Both the position numbers and the translations under genes were made by a program. The notes beneath the pieces are model-generated. The model made no database searches and had not been told where the DNA came from. It saw nothing but the letters and a program-made list of their open reading frames with translations. This document shows positions 1-10,450 of a DNA stretch of 64,000 nt, in pieces; positions within the stretch are counted from its first letter, which is position 1; the number at the start of each line of letters is the position of its first letter. This DNA is from Anodontia alba (lineage: Eukaryota; Mollusca; Bivalvia; Lucinida; Lucinidae): the NCBI GenBank assembly GCA_964016985.1, contig OZ024826.1, positions 71,063,768 through 71,127,767 of the forward strand, given 5' to 3'.

Positions 1-1512
1 TTATAACTTGGCAAAAATGTTTCCTTGGTGACCTTCTACAAAGATTGTTCTAGTAATCGTGATTTGTCAAAAAACATGGCCGCTAGGGGGTGGAGCTTAT
101 TTTCCCTATATATCTATATAGAAAACTTGAAAAAATCTTCTTGTCAGAAATCACTGGACTGATTTCAATATACCTTGGCAGAAATGTTTCTTTGGTGACC
201 CTTTACCAAGATTGTTCAAGCCATCATGATTTGTCAAAAAACATGGCCGCCAGGGGGCAGGGCTTATTTTCCCTATATATATCTATATAGAAAACTTGAA
301 AAAACTTCTTGTCAGAAACCACTGGATCGATTTCAATATAACTTGGCAGATATGTTTCCTTGGTGACTCTTTACCAAGATTGTTCAAGCTATCATGATTT
401 GTTAAAAAACATGGCTGGTAGGGGGGGCGGGGCTTATTTTCCCCGTATATCTACATAGAAAACTTTAATGATCTTCTTGTCAGAAACCACTGGACTGATT
501 TCAGTTAAACATTGCAGAAATGTTTCTTATGTAACCCTCTATCAAGGTTATGCAAGCCGTCATAATTCATCAAGAAACAGGGCCGCCAGGGGGTGGGGTT
601 AAAACCGTTTATTTTCCCTATATATCTATATAGAAAAACTTTAAAAGTCTTCTTTTGAGAAACCACAGGTCCAATTTCATTACAACTTGGCAAAAATGTT
701 TCCTTGGTGACCCTCTACCAAGATTGTTCAAGTAATCATGATTTGTCAAAAAACATGGCTGCTAGTGGGTGGGGCTTATTTTCCCTATATATCTATATTG
801 AAAACTAAAAAATCTTCTTGTCAGAAACCACTGGACCGATTTCAATATAACTTGGCAGGAATGTTTCTTTGGTGACCCTCTACCAAGGTTGTTCAAGCTG
901 TCATGATCGTCAAAAAACATGGCCGCTACGGGGCAGGGCTTATTTTTTTCTATATGTCTATATAAAAAACTTTAAAAATCTTCTCGTAAGAAACCGTTGG
1001 ACCAAGCTCAATGTAGCTTGGCAAGAATGTTGCATTTGTGACCCTCTACCAGGATGGTTCAAGCCTTCATGATATGTCAAAAAACATGGCCTCCAGGGGG
1101 CAGCGCTTATTTTCGGTATATATCTGTATAGAAAACTTTAAAATGCTTCTTGTCAAATACCTCCTGACCAATTTTAATAATGCTTTGGTGACCCTCTACC
1201 AAGAATGTTCAAGCAATCCTGATTTGTCAAAAAACATGCCTGCTAGTGGGTGGGGCTTATTTTCCCTCTATATCTAAATAGAAAACTTTAAAAATCTTCT
1301 TGTCAGAAACCACTGAACCGATTTCAGTTTAACTTGGCAGGAATGTTCCTTTGGTTACCCTCTACCAAGTTTATTCAAGCTGTCATGATTCGTCATGGTG
1401 ATAAAATTTATACATAAAATTTTAGAGCAGTGAACTTGGCTGAAACTTCAACATTAAGTATGCAAATCTGTTTGCTCAGGTGAGCGATATAGGACCATCA
1501 TGGTCCTCTTGT
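1..1512 (+). repeat. Tandem array, ~166-bp core (family 1), 3' part of a hairpin-tailed element
   Basis: About nine diverged head-to-tail copies of a ~166-bp unit. Recognisable blocks are CTTGGCAGAAATGTTTC, AACATGGCCGC, GGGGCTTATTTTCCC and CAGAAACCACTGGACC. The array ends in a tail with TTTGCTCAGGTGAGCGA, the palindrome AGGACCATCATGGTCCT and CTTGTT (about 1473-1512). The same core recurs at 29977-32353, 47401-48015, 50330-51464, 56813-57458 and 58157-58314. The head of this copy lies before the window. Short open frames inside it are by-products of the repeat and are not genes. Confidence 0.9.
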
Positions 1513-1732
1513 TTCAGACTAACCTTGAGTGCACCATAACTCTGTAACAATATGAAATATCTGGATGAAACTTCATAGCAATGTGTATGAGGTCAAGATG
1601 GCATATTGTATGCAAAAGATTGCTCTCCCTTTCTTTCTGAGTAACTTGCCTTTGTTAGATTTTTTTTTTCATACTATTCTTGTACACACCATAACTAGGT
1701 AATCACATGGCAAACAGACAGTTCAGATTTTT
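1513..1732 (+). repeat. Fragment of the ~155-bp TGGAATATCTTGATG tandem family
   Basis: One to one and a half units of the family seen at 4080-4655 and 15076-15740, with CACCATAACT, AATATCTGGATGAAACTTC and AGCAATGTGTATGAGGTC blocks. It is cut by the element starting at 1733. Confidence 0.75.
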
Positions 1733-3526
1733 AGCTCACCTGAGCTCTGCTCAGGATGAGCTATAGTGATCACTTTTCATCCATCGTCCGTCCGTGCGTC
1801 CGTCCATGCGTCCGTCCGTTAACATTTTCAAACGACTTCTCCTCTGAAGCCGCTGAGCCAATTTTGCTCAAATTTCATCTGGAGCCTCCTTAGGGTGGGG
1901 GAACGAAAAATTGCTAAAATGGTCGCGGTCCGTTGACCAAGATGGCCGCCACGCCCATGTATGGTAAAAACCTTTAAAAATCTTCTCCTCCAGAACCGAG
2001 AATGCCTTGGGGCTGAACCTTTGCAGGAATCATCGGGGACGGGAGGTCTACCAAAATTGCTAAAAGAATTGTCGTACGTTGACGTTTGACCTTTTTACGG
2101 CAAGGTCAAGTTTGCTTCCCTATGCATTTGTATGGGAAAAACCTTTAAAAATCTTCTTCTCCAAAACTGAGCATGCCTTATGGCTGAATCTTTGCATATA
2201 TCTTCGGGAACAGGAGGGCTACCAAAATTGCTAAAATAATGGTCGTACATTGACATTTGACCTTTTTATGGTAAGGTCAATTTTGCTTCCTTATGCATTT
2301 GTATGGGAAAAATGTTCAGAATTTCAAACAACTTCTTCTCTGGAGCCTCTGGGCCAATTTTGCTCAAATTTCATATGGAGCCTCCTTAGATAGGGGGAAC
2401 AAAAGATTGCTAAAATGGTCACAGTTCGTTGAACAAGATGGCCACCATGCCCATATATGGTAAAAACCTTTAAAAATCTTCTTCTCTAGAACCGAGGATA
2501 CTTTGGGGCTGAATGTTTGCATAAATCATCGGGGACAGGGGGTCTACCAAAGTTGCTAAAATAATGGTCATACATTGATATTTGACCTTTTTATGGCAAG
2601 GTCAAGTTTGCTTCCTTATGCATTTGTATGGGAAAAAACATTTAAAAATCTTATTCTCCAAAACCGAGGATGGCTTGTGGCTGAATCTTTGCATATATCA
2701 TCTGGAACGGGCAGTCTACCAAAGTTGCTAAAATAATTGTCATACATTGACATTTAACCTTTTTACGGCGAGGTCAAGTTTGCTTCTGTATGCATTTGTA
2801 TGGGCCCTATACATTTGTATGGAAGAAATGTTGAAGACTCCGGGCCAGTGTTGCTCAAATTTCATGCGGAGCCGCCGTGGGCAGGAGAATGAAAGATTGC
2901 TAAAATGGGTATGGTCCATTGATCAAAATGGCTGCCATGCCCATATATGGTAAAAACCTTTAAAAATCTTCTTCTCCATAACCAAATAAGCCCTGGGTCC
3001 TAATCTTTGCACCAATTATGGGGGACAGGAGATCTACCAAAATTGCTAAAATGATGGTTCTATGTTGACATTTGACCTTTTTACCTCCAAGGTCAAATTT
3101 GCTTCCCCATTTGTATGGGCCATATACATTTATATTGAAAGTATCGAAGTGACTTGTAGATCAACAGTAGTTAAAATTGTTCTGATTGGAAATCTAAGAT
3201 GGCCATCATCTGGTTTATATTTATAATATTTCCCTGCCACTGTGCTGTTTACATGTATAAAATCATGATTCTTCAGAAACCACTTAGCCAATTTCCACCA
3301 AATTTCTCATTGATCCTTCTGTTGAAAATGTGATTGATAGTTTATTCAAATGATCATGCTCCATTGACTGTCAGGCCCATATATTCTTCTTCAAAACTAA
3401 GAACTGCTCAAATGATGATATTTTCATTAGTTGTGATGATAGGATTGGAAAAATGTTGCATAACATCTGCATGTCTGCAGTGGCTATGTCACTCAGGTGA
3501 GCGAACCATGGCCCGTGGGCCTCTTG
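1733..3526 (+). mobile_element. Complete hairpin-headed non-autonomous element (pearl/HINE-like), ~497-bp higher-order units
   Basis: The head AGCTCACCTGAGC folds back on GATGAGCTA and is followed by a TCCGTCCGTGCG microsatellite. The body repeats a ~497-bp higher-order unit about three times (marks near 1884, 2362 and 2868; GCTCAAATTTCAT, CCTTTTTACGGCAAGGTC). The tail (~3240-3526) ends with CACTCAGGTGAGCGA, GGCCCGTGGGCC and CTCTTGTT. CTCACCTGAG at the head and CTCAGGTGAG near the tail are inverted partners. No coding capacity is visible. An inverted, longer copy is at 48016-50329. Assignment to Helentron-associated elements is inference from architecture. Confidence 0.8.
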
Positions 3527-4079
3527 TTAATGCTACCAGGCAGCAGAGCCACATAGAGGCAGTGCCAGAAAAATCTGTATTAGTTTTACCCTGACATTGG
3601 CTTGGAACAGTTTCCACGCATAATTCATGCACAGATCAGACCATATGCATAAAAGTCAAAGTCTGTAAGTTTCAGAATTTAGAACGTTTGGTCAAAAGAA
3701 AAAAGCTTCAAAACGTGTGTATTACTAATGCCCAATGTAATCTCACACTTGCTCAAAACTGTCACTGGCCCTTAAAAGGGCCATGGAGACCGCCACGTTG
3801 AGCTCATCCTCATTTGGTTGTTAGCGTGGGCACCACCATATTGTCCGCCATTGTCATGCCACCGGTCACACCATCAGCAAGTCGATGATTCCACTTACTT
3901 AGTTGGTTAGTTTGCCTCTTCGCTGGTGTTCGGGGAAGCTGCCAAGTTATTTCTAACTTGACAATATGCTTCCCCTCTGTCAAGCACCAGATAGGCTGAC
4001 CAACAATCAGCAGATTGTTAATCGCCAAAGCACATACTTCTGGGACTTGAGTTGTCGCCATAGTTGCTCTTCGTCTTGT
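3527..4079. other. Spacer without recognised genes
   Basis: About 550 bp with no repeat family I can name. An 83-codon open frame on the minus strand (3810-4061) has no recognisable domain and looks accidental. Confidence 0.5.
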
Positions 4080-4655
4080 TGTGTTGAGACTTAATCACAT
4101 GGAATATCTTGATAAAACTTTATAGCAATGTGTATGAGGTCAAGATGGTGTGTTATATACAAAAAGATTGCTCTCCCTTTCTCAATTTCTGATTTACTTC
4201 CCTTCCCTTTGATTAAATTTTTGACAGACCTTGTGCATACCATAAGTGGGTAACTGTATGGAATATTTTGATGAAACTTCATAGAAATGTGTATGAGCTA
4301 AAGATAGTGTGTCATGTACCAAAAGGTTGCTCTCCCTATCTGAGTTACTTCCCATTGATTAGTTTTTTTTCCACACTATCCTTATGCATGCCTAACTAGG
4401 TAACCATATGGAATATCTTGATGAAACTTTATAGCAATGGGTTTGAGGTCATGACTGTGTGCTGCATATAAAAAAGATTGCTCTCCCTTTCTTAGTTCCT
4501 GAGTTACTTCCCTTTGACTAGTTTTTTTCAGACTATCCTTGAGTGCATCATAACTCTGCAACTGTATGGAATATCTGGACAAAACTTCATAGCAATGTGT
4601 ATGAGGTCAAAATGGCATGTTGCTGGCAAAAATGATCCCACTCCCTTTCTTATTA
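4080..4655 (+). repeat. Tandem array, ~155-bp TGGAATATCTTGATG family
   Basis: About four units, with TGGAATAT near 4101, 4260, 4409 and 4567. Each carries AGCAATGTGTATGAGGTCA, AGATTGCTCTCCCTTTCT and GAGTTACTTCCCTTTGA. Related arrays are at 1513-1732 and 15076-15740. Confidence 0.85.
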
Positions 4656-5830
4656 GCTCACCTGAGCATGAAGTGCTCATGGTGAGCTATTGTGGTCAGT
4701 CAATGTCCGTCGTCCGTCGTGCATCGTCCGTCGTGCAGCGTCAACAATTGCTTTAAAAGCCTACTCCTCCTACACCCCTGGGCCAATTGACTTGATACTT
4801 GGTAGGAAGCATTGGGGTGACTTGTAGATCAAAAATAGCTAAAATCGTTCCGATCGGAAATCCAAGATGGCCGCCATCTTGAAAATCTATTTTTCGCTTC
4901 TTCTCCTGAACCGAAAGGCCAGTTGACTCCAAACTTGCTAGGAAGCATTGGGGTGACTTGTAGATCAAAAATAGCTAAAATCATGCCGATCAGAAATCCA
5001 AGATGGCCGCCACGGCCGCCATCTTGAAAATCTATTTATCGCTTCTTCTCCTGAACTGAAAGGCCAATTGACTCCAAACTTGCTAGGAAGCATCAGGGTG
5101 ACTTGTAGATCAAAAATAGCTAAAATCGTGCCGATCTGAAATCCAAGATGGCCGCCATGGCCGCCATCTTGAAAATCTATTTTTCGCTTCTTCTCCTGAA
5201 CCGAAAGGCCAATTGACTCCAAACTTGCTAGGAAGCATCGGGGTTACTTGTAGATCAAAAATAGCTAAAATCATGCCGATCGGAAATCCAAGATGGCCGC
5301 CATGGCCGCCATCTTGAAAATCTATTTTTCGCTTCTTCGCCTGAACCTAAAGGCCAATTGACTCTAAACTTGGCAGGAAGCATCGGGGTGACTTGTAGAT
5401 CAAAAATAGCTAAAATCGTGCCGATCTGAAATCCAAGCTGGCCGCCATGGCGGCCATCTTGAAAATCTATTTTTCGCTTCTTCTCCTAAACCCAAAAGCC
5501 AACTGACTCCAAACATGGTAGGAAGCATTGGGGTGACATAGATCAAAAATAGCTAAAATCGTTCAGATAGGAAATCCAAGATGGCCTCCATGGCAGCCAT
5601 CTTGAAACTCTAATTTTTTGCTTCTTCTCCTGAACCGAAAGGCCAATTGACTCCAAACTTGGTGGGAAGCATCGGGGTGACTTGTAGATCAAAAACAGCT
5701 AAAATCGTGCCAATCAGAAATCCAAGATGGCCGCCATGATGGCCATCTTGAAAATCTATTTTTCGCTTCTTCTCCTAACCCAAATGCCAATTGACTCGAA
5801 ACTTGGTAGGAAGCATCGGGGTGACTTATA

Positions 5831-5868
5831 ATTGTGGCACTCCCTGGACTTTTGTCTTACCTTTTTTA
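5831..5868 (+). repeat. Left pseudo-LTR of the Naiad
   Basis: Begins ATTGTGGCACTCCCTGGAC and ends in a T-run. It matches 9993-10030 with very few differences. Such partial direct repeats come from tandem or partial-copy insertion in PLEs. Confidence 0.85.
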
Positions 5869-6259
5869 GCATACCACGCCTGTTGTGTTTGTGCCGTGTG
5901 GAGACGCTAGAAAGTCTCCCCGTACATTCATTTAATGGTGTTATTATTTCAAGTGCCAGAGTTTGCACTTTACAATCACCTTTCGTATTCCTCTTCCTCA
6001 TGATTCTAATTTATACCTCGTTGAAGGTTAGATATTTACCGGTATTCGTATCCCGTTTATAACAATTTCTTACTTTACGTTTCTTTGGACTTGTATTAGA
6101 TTTAGTTATGTATTGTTGGTTGTTGCTATACTCTGTATGCATCGGTCCTACCGCTTGTTTGCATAGCTACTTACTGCCTATAATAGCCGGTACGAATACC
6201 GCTTTTTATCTAATGGTATTACTTCCTATACAACTATATGAGTATCACTAACAGATTAA

Positions 6260-6790
6260 AAATTACTATTTCTCCTATTAGGCTACATTCTGCTTCTTCT
6301 TTACAGATTCCCCGTTCTACTGCTAGATTTAACTTTACCTACTGTTAACGTTTCACCTTTGAAACTTCACTCTGTATCATCTATAAATTTATATGGCGCT
6401 TCCAATTATAATATTTTCAGTAATCACCTTAGAATTAGACTTTCTCCAATTAAATCTCCTATACTTCTAAAATATAAGAATCCGTATAAAAGGAGCAGTA
6501 TGTACCCTAATATTTCTAAGTGCAATGCCAAGAGTTGCACCTGCTGCAATCATTTAATTTGTCAGTCAACTATAATTTTCTCAGTTAATCATAGACAATT
6601 TTCAGTTGTAAACAACTCTGATTTAGACTGAAAATCAGAGGATGTTATATATGTTCTCACTTGCAGCGAAGGAGGCTGAGGAATGCAGTATGTTGGACAG
6701 ACCAAACGGGCCCTTAAACCAAGGTTTAAGGAACATTTGCTTAAAATCAAAAAAGCAAAGAAAATTGATACGTTTCTTTATCATCATTTT
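6260..6790 (+). CDS. Naiad ORF, N-terminal GIY-YIG endonuclease part (contains in-frame TGA)
   Basis: This frame is free of TAA and TAG from 6260. The start is uncertain: the N-terminal residues before about 6400 look split over two frames, and no ATG is clearly preferred. Visible features are a cysteine cluster (CNAKSCTCCNHLIC, ~6520-6562), V-I-Y-V-L-T-C (the GIY-like strand, ~6644-6664) and Y-V-G-Q-T-K-R (the YIG-like strand, ~6689-6709), followed by R-F-K-E-H and the H-H-F of the second half. TGA codons at 6629-6631 and 6677-6679 fall where PLE endonucleases usually have Cys, just before the V-I-Y strand and just before the Y-V-G strand. The frame is lost at ~6790, where one T appears to be missing, and the rest continues in the next frame. 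Confidence 0.8.
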
Positions 6791-9444
6791 CGGAGACTGG
6801 TCATTCATGATCATCTAGTAAAGTTTTGGTTCAACCTGTTGAAAAAATTATACACAAGTCCAATTCTACCGAAAGATTCAAAAATATTTTAAGACATGAA
6901 CTTGAACTTAAATGGATTAAACGTTTACAAACCCCTTTTCCACTTGGATTTAATGATGATATTTACCATGAAGGAAATATTTCTAAAATGCCGGATTTCG
7001 ATGCTTTTTCCCTTTTAGATATTAAAAAACGTAATAAACGATCCCATGGTAAGCGCAAAAATGGTAATTTTAAACGAAAACACAAAACTGTCTTATCTCT
7101 TTTTGATTTAAATATTCTCTTAAATTCTGGACGTCATCAAATGCTTTCTAAACTAGCTTCACTGTCTGTTTCTTCATTACATAAGTTAGATGATGAGGCG
7201 AATAAATTTTATGATAGAAAACATGATTTGTATGAAGCAGCTCTCCTTACTAGATGTTATACTCAACATGCTCTTCGTCCTTACATTGATTCTGAAATTA
7301 ACCACATTAGACACTTCATCAAAATTCCATTCATTAATAAAGGTATTGAATTCATAGATTTACCGAGCATATTTCGAGATAATAATGTTATATTAGCTAT
7401 ACCTTTATATTTCGAAAACACGGAATCTCCTATTATTTGTTATAAATATAACAAACCTATCCGTAATACTATACTTAATTTCAATAAATTAGTTTCTGAT
7501 CTTGATATTGAAACTAGTTCCCCTGATTCTTGAGATTGTAAAGATTCTAAATTTTGTTATCAACCAGCGGGTCATATTGTCACTGGTAACTTGAAGATTA
7601 TAACTGATTCACGAATCCGTTCAGTTATTTCAAAAGGACCTAAATATAGATTCCCAGCCCACATTGATTTCAATAAATGTCGGGAAACAATTGCCAGTGC
7701 TTTAAATGATTATTGTATGCGTTGGTGTAAACGAGAGCATGTTGAGTCTAATGCTTTAAATAATTGGAAATTAAAGATTTTTAAGATCATTGATGAACGT
7801 GTGTTATTTTACTCTAATAACCTTGATCTTCTCCCTCCTAAGCCTAAATTATCTTTTCGATATTTGAAACAAGGTATCCAAGAATTTCATAGGAAGTATG
7901 TTTTGGCTCCAGCTGATAAAGCTGCTAATAATGTTGTTGTTGTGTGATGACTTTATCATATCAATACTCTAATACAAGAACTTGGTAGTACCAAAACATA
8001 TGAACGGATTTCTACTGACGAGAGATCTATTGTCAATACCCATTCTGTCGATATTACTGCTAAGTTTGCAGTGAGTATTAAAGAAAAGCAAGACAGACTT
8101 CCTACGTTATATTGGTTACCGAAACTTCATAAACGACCTTATAAAGCATGTTTCATTGCTAATTCTAGTTCATGTACGACTACTTTTTTGTCCAAACTGC
8201 TTACTTCATGCCTTACTGCTGTTAAAAAACATTGGATTAGATACTATGATACTGTTTACAAAAGGGACAGAATTAACTATTTTTGGTCAATTAAAAATTC
8301 TAATGATGTCCTCAATAAATTTAAATCTAAAAACTTTCAGGCTTCTATATTGTCTACATATGATTTTTCTACACTGTATACTACGTTACCTCATCATCTT
8401 ATAAAAGATAAACTTATTGATTTAATTAACCGAACGTTTATTCGAGAGAATACCCAATATTTGGCTTGCAACGAAGAATGTGCTTTTTTCACTTCTGATG
8501 TATATAATAATTACAATTTATGGTCATGTCAAAAAGTCTGTGATGCCCTTGTTTATCTTTTGGATAATATATTTATTAGATTTGGAACTAAACTTTATAG
8601 GCAAACTATTGGTATTCCAATGGGAACTAATTGTGCTCCTCTTGTTGCAGATTTGTTTCTTTTTTGTTATGAGAGAGATTTCATGAAGTCTCTCTCACGT
8701 GAAAATCAGGCTGACATTATTGAGGCTTTCAATTCAACTTCAAGATACCTTGATGATTTATTAAATATTGACAATATTTACTTTGACCAAATGGTGGACC
8801 GGATATACCCTACAGAACTCCAATTAAATAGAGCAAATTCTTCCAATACCAAGGCACCTTTTTTGGATTTGAATCTATGTATATCTAATGGTACAGTTTC
8901 CGCCAAAATTTATGATAAACAGGATGATTTTGATTTTGATATAGTCAATTTCCCTTTTCTGGATGGTGATGTCCCCCGGCGTACCTCATATGGGGTATAC
9001 ATATCTCAACTTATTAGATTCGCCAGAGCTTCTTCAAATCTTAATGACTTTAACTACCGTAATAAAGCCCTTACTGCCAAACTTCTTAGGCAGGGCTATT
9101 GTTATTTTAAACTTCGTAAGGCGTTTTCGAAATTTTATCGCAGACACAGTGCCTTGTTAGAAAAATATAGCGTCAGTCTGAAAACACTTCTGCAACAAGG
9201 TATATCGGAACCAGAATTTTACAGTGACTTAGTGTACAGATTTAGAAAAATTGTAGGTAAATCTAACTTTTCGGAGCTATTCAGAAAACTTATTAACCGT
9301 TATAAAAGAATTGGCTATAGCCTGGATATTATGCGGCAGACTGCATGCCTAGTTGTCAACCCAGTCATTGTTGATGGCTATGCTTCACTCTTTAATTGCA
9401 CAACGGTGGTTCGGGCCTCAGACTCAATGACGGCCTCTTCGTAA
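6790..9444 (+). CDS. Naiad ORF continued: endonuclease end, CxC linker and reverse transcriptase
   Basis: The frame continues the endonuclease (S-E-T-G-H-S, then V-Q-P-V-E-K), a basic stretch, a linker and the RT. TGA codons lie at 6808-6810, 7531-7533 and 7945-7950 (two in a row); otherwise the frame is open to TAA at 9442-9444. At 7531 the linker reads TGA-Asp-Cys, so the first position of the Naiad CxC motif is a stop or selenocysteine codon. RT landmarks are A-P-A-D-K-A-A-N-N-V-V-V-V (~7906-7944), T-L-Y-W-L-P-K-L-H-K (~8107), motif A T-Y-D-F-S-T-L-Y (~8356), motif B G-I-P-M-G-T-N-C-A-P (~8611) and catalytic Y-L-D-D (8746-8757). The RT core is intact. Function: cDNA synthesis primed at a nick made by the endonuclease. 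Confidence 0.88.
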
Positions 9445-9489
9445 AACTTTAACCAGTGGGTTGGGGCTTGACGATATGTCTTTGGCTTG
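9412..9489 (+). promoter_or_regulatory. Candidate SECIS element
   Basis: The layout matches a eukaryotic SECIS. ATGA is at 9427-9430, followed by 12 nt, an A-run at 9443-9446 that would be the apical loop, and TGA at 9469-9471 as the quartet partner. Helix I: 9420-9423 pairs with 9478-9481 and 9412-9417 with 9484-9489 (Watson-Crick and GU), with two mismatches between. Helix II: GGCCTC (9432-9437) pairs with GGGGCT (9463-9468), all six pairs allowed when GU is counted. The RT stop codon (9442-9444) falls inside the fold, which is unusual, since SECIS elements normally lie wholly in the 3' UTR. The fold was derived by eye. Confidence 0.6.
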
Positions 9490-9992
9490 GCCCGCCGTGG
9501 TTCAACTATTGGTTTTCATTTACTCTGGCATACAGTAGAATTAGCCATGAATACTCGTCTTTGTTTATTATAGTGATTAATTTGATTTTTATGTTTTCAC
9601 TTTGATGCATTGACTAAGTTGGGAGCCTTTATGCGAACTGAATTTTTATGTGTTTCTGTATTAAGAATAGTATCGGGACCCAGGGTGAAGTTAGCTAGCT
9701 GTAAAAGTGCTTTAAACCCCCCGGTGGTTTACTCTACTGACCGTTCTAAGGCGGTGGTCCCAGTAGTCTTACTCTTTGTCACTTTGTGGTTTATTCTACG
9801 AGGCGATTTGTTGTATGTCTTTCCGTGTGTCATTTTGTTCTTGTGTTTTTCAGTCCTTTTAGTATTGCGATTACCTCGCTTGGGGAAGAGGGAGCTAATC
9901 TTAGTGCTTTTCGTACGTTTGTTCGATTTGTGCTTGTTTGGATTTGTCGGTTTCCTTTTCCTCTTGGGGTCTGGGAAGGGCTGCGGTTTGTG
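9445..9992 (+). other. Naiad 3' untranslated region
   Basis: This is non-coding sequence between the RT stop and the right pseudo-LTR. Blocks such as GGGACCCAGGGTGAAGTTAG and TTCTAAGGCGGTGGTCC recur, inverted, at 36590-37130, and the last ~240 bp recur at 19333-19602. Open frames here on both strands are low-complexity and are not supported as genes. Confidence 0.75.
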
Positions 9993-10030
9993 ATTGTGGC
10001 ACTCCCTGGACTTTTCTCTTACCCTTTTTT
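9993..10030 (+). repeat. Right pseudo-LTR of the Naiad
   Basis: Direct copy of 5831-5868, ending CTCTTACCCTTTTTT directly before the TATA target sequence. Confidence 0.85.
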
Positions 10031-10149
10031 TATAGATCAAAAATAGCTAAAATCATTCCAATTGGAAACCCAAGATGGCCGCCATGGCTGCCATCTTGAA
10101 AATCTATTTTTTGCTTCTTCTCCCAAGCCGAAAGGCCAAACTTGGTAGG

Positions 10150-10450
10150 CCTCGGTGGCTCAGTTGGATGGGCCGTCCGACTAGAGGCCAGGAGGTCGCG
10201 GGTTCAACCCCCGCCAAGGTCGGCAACATTCTTTCGTGGAGATTGATCGTGAAATATTTTCTACGGTCATTCTCTCCCTTCCGCTGATTCAAGAAGGGGA
10301 GTTGTCAGTTTCTGGCGAAAGAATGTGCACAGTACTGGTTAACCGCTTAGAGGACTAAGCCTGCCCAGTAAACGTGTGGTTAGGTAAACTGACCGCGCTC
10401 GACATGACCCCATTGGGTTGACTGGGCCGTAAAACCTCAAAACAAACAAA
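10150..10450 (+). mobile_element. tRNA-derived SINE, family S1
   Basis: A box GTGGCTCAGTTGG near the start and B box GGGTTCAACCCC (~10199-10210) give the RNA polymerase III promoter. The body contains GTCAGTTTCTGGCGAAAG and TTAACCGCTTAGAGGACTAA. It ends CCGTAAAACCTCAAAACAAA. A perfect 14-bp target duplication, CCAAACTTGGTAGG, is at 10136-10149 and 10451-10464. Other copies are at 16210-16516 and 33215-33374. Confidence 0.92.

Larger units (their letters stand above)
5831..10030 (+). mobile_element. Naiad-type Penelope-like retroelement (N-terminal GIY-YIG, selenoprotein candidate)
   Basis: The insertion interrupts a tandem unit between GTGACTTATA and TATAGATCAAA, leaving TATA on each side (5827-5830 and 10031-10034). 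It has a 38-bp direct repeat at both ends, a GIY-YIG endonuclease (about 6500-7000), a linker with the (U/C)-x-C motif (7531-7539) and a reverse transcriptase (about 7590-9444). The endonuclease-before-RT order is diagnostic of the Naiad/Chlamys branch of PLEs. The RT segment is uninterrupted for 1374 nt, so the copy is fairly young. Six in-frame TGA codons, no in-frame TAA or TAG from 6260 to 9441, and a SECIS-like fold at 9412-9489 suggest selenocysteine coding. One single-base frameshift near 6790 suggests this copy is no longer active. Confidence 0.9.

Noticed and set aside
3810..4061. 83-codon minus-strand frame in the 3.5-4.0 kb spacer
   Set aside because: No domain, no support from context.
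7945..7950. Reading the Naiad as two separate genes ending and restarting at the double TGA
   Set aside because: The RT N-terminal strand continues in the same frame on both sides and no ATG follows closely; a single interrupted ORF is simpler.
8156..8686. Leu/Ile-rich frames overlapping the Naiad RT
   Set aside because: Out-of-frame shadows of the RT coding sequence.
9610..10046. Hydrophobic frames on plus and a basic frame on minus in the Naiad 3' UTR
   Set aside because: Low-complexity, overlapping each other and the pseudo-LTR; no family resemblance.
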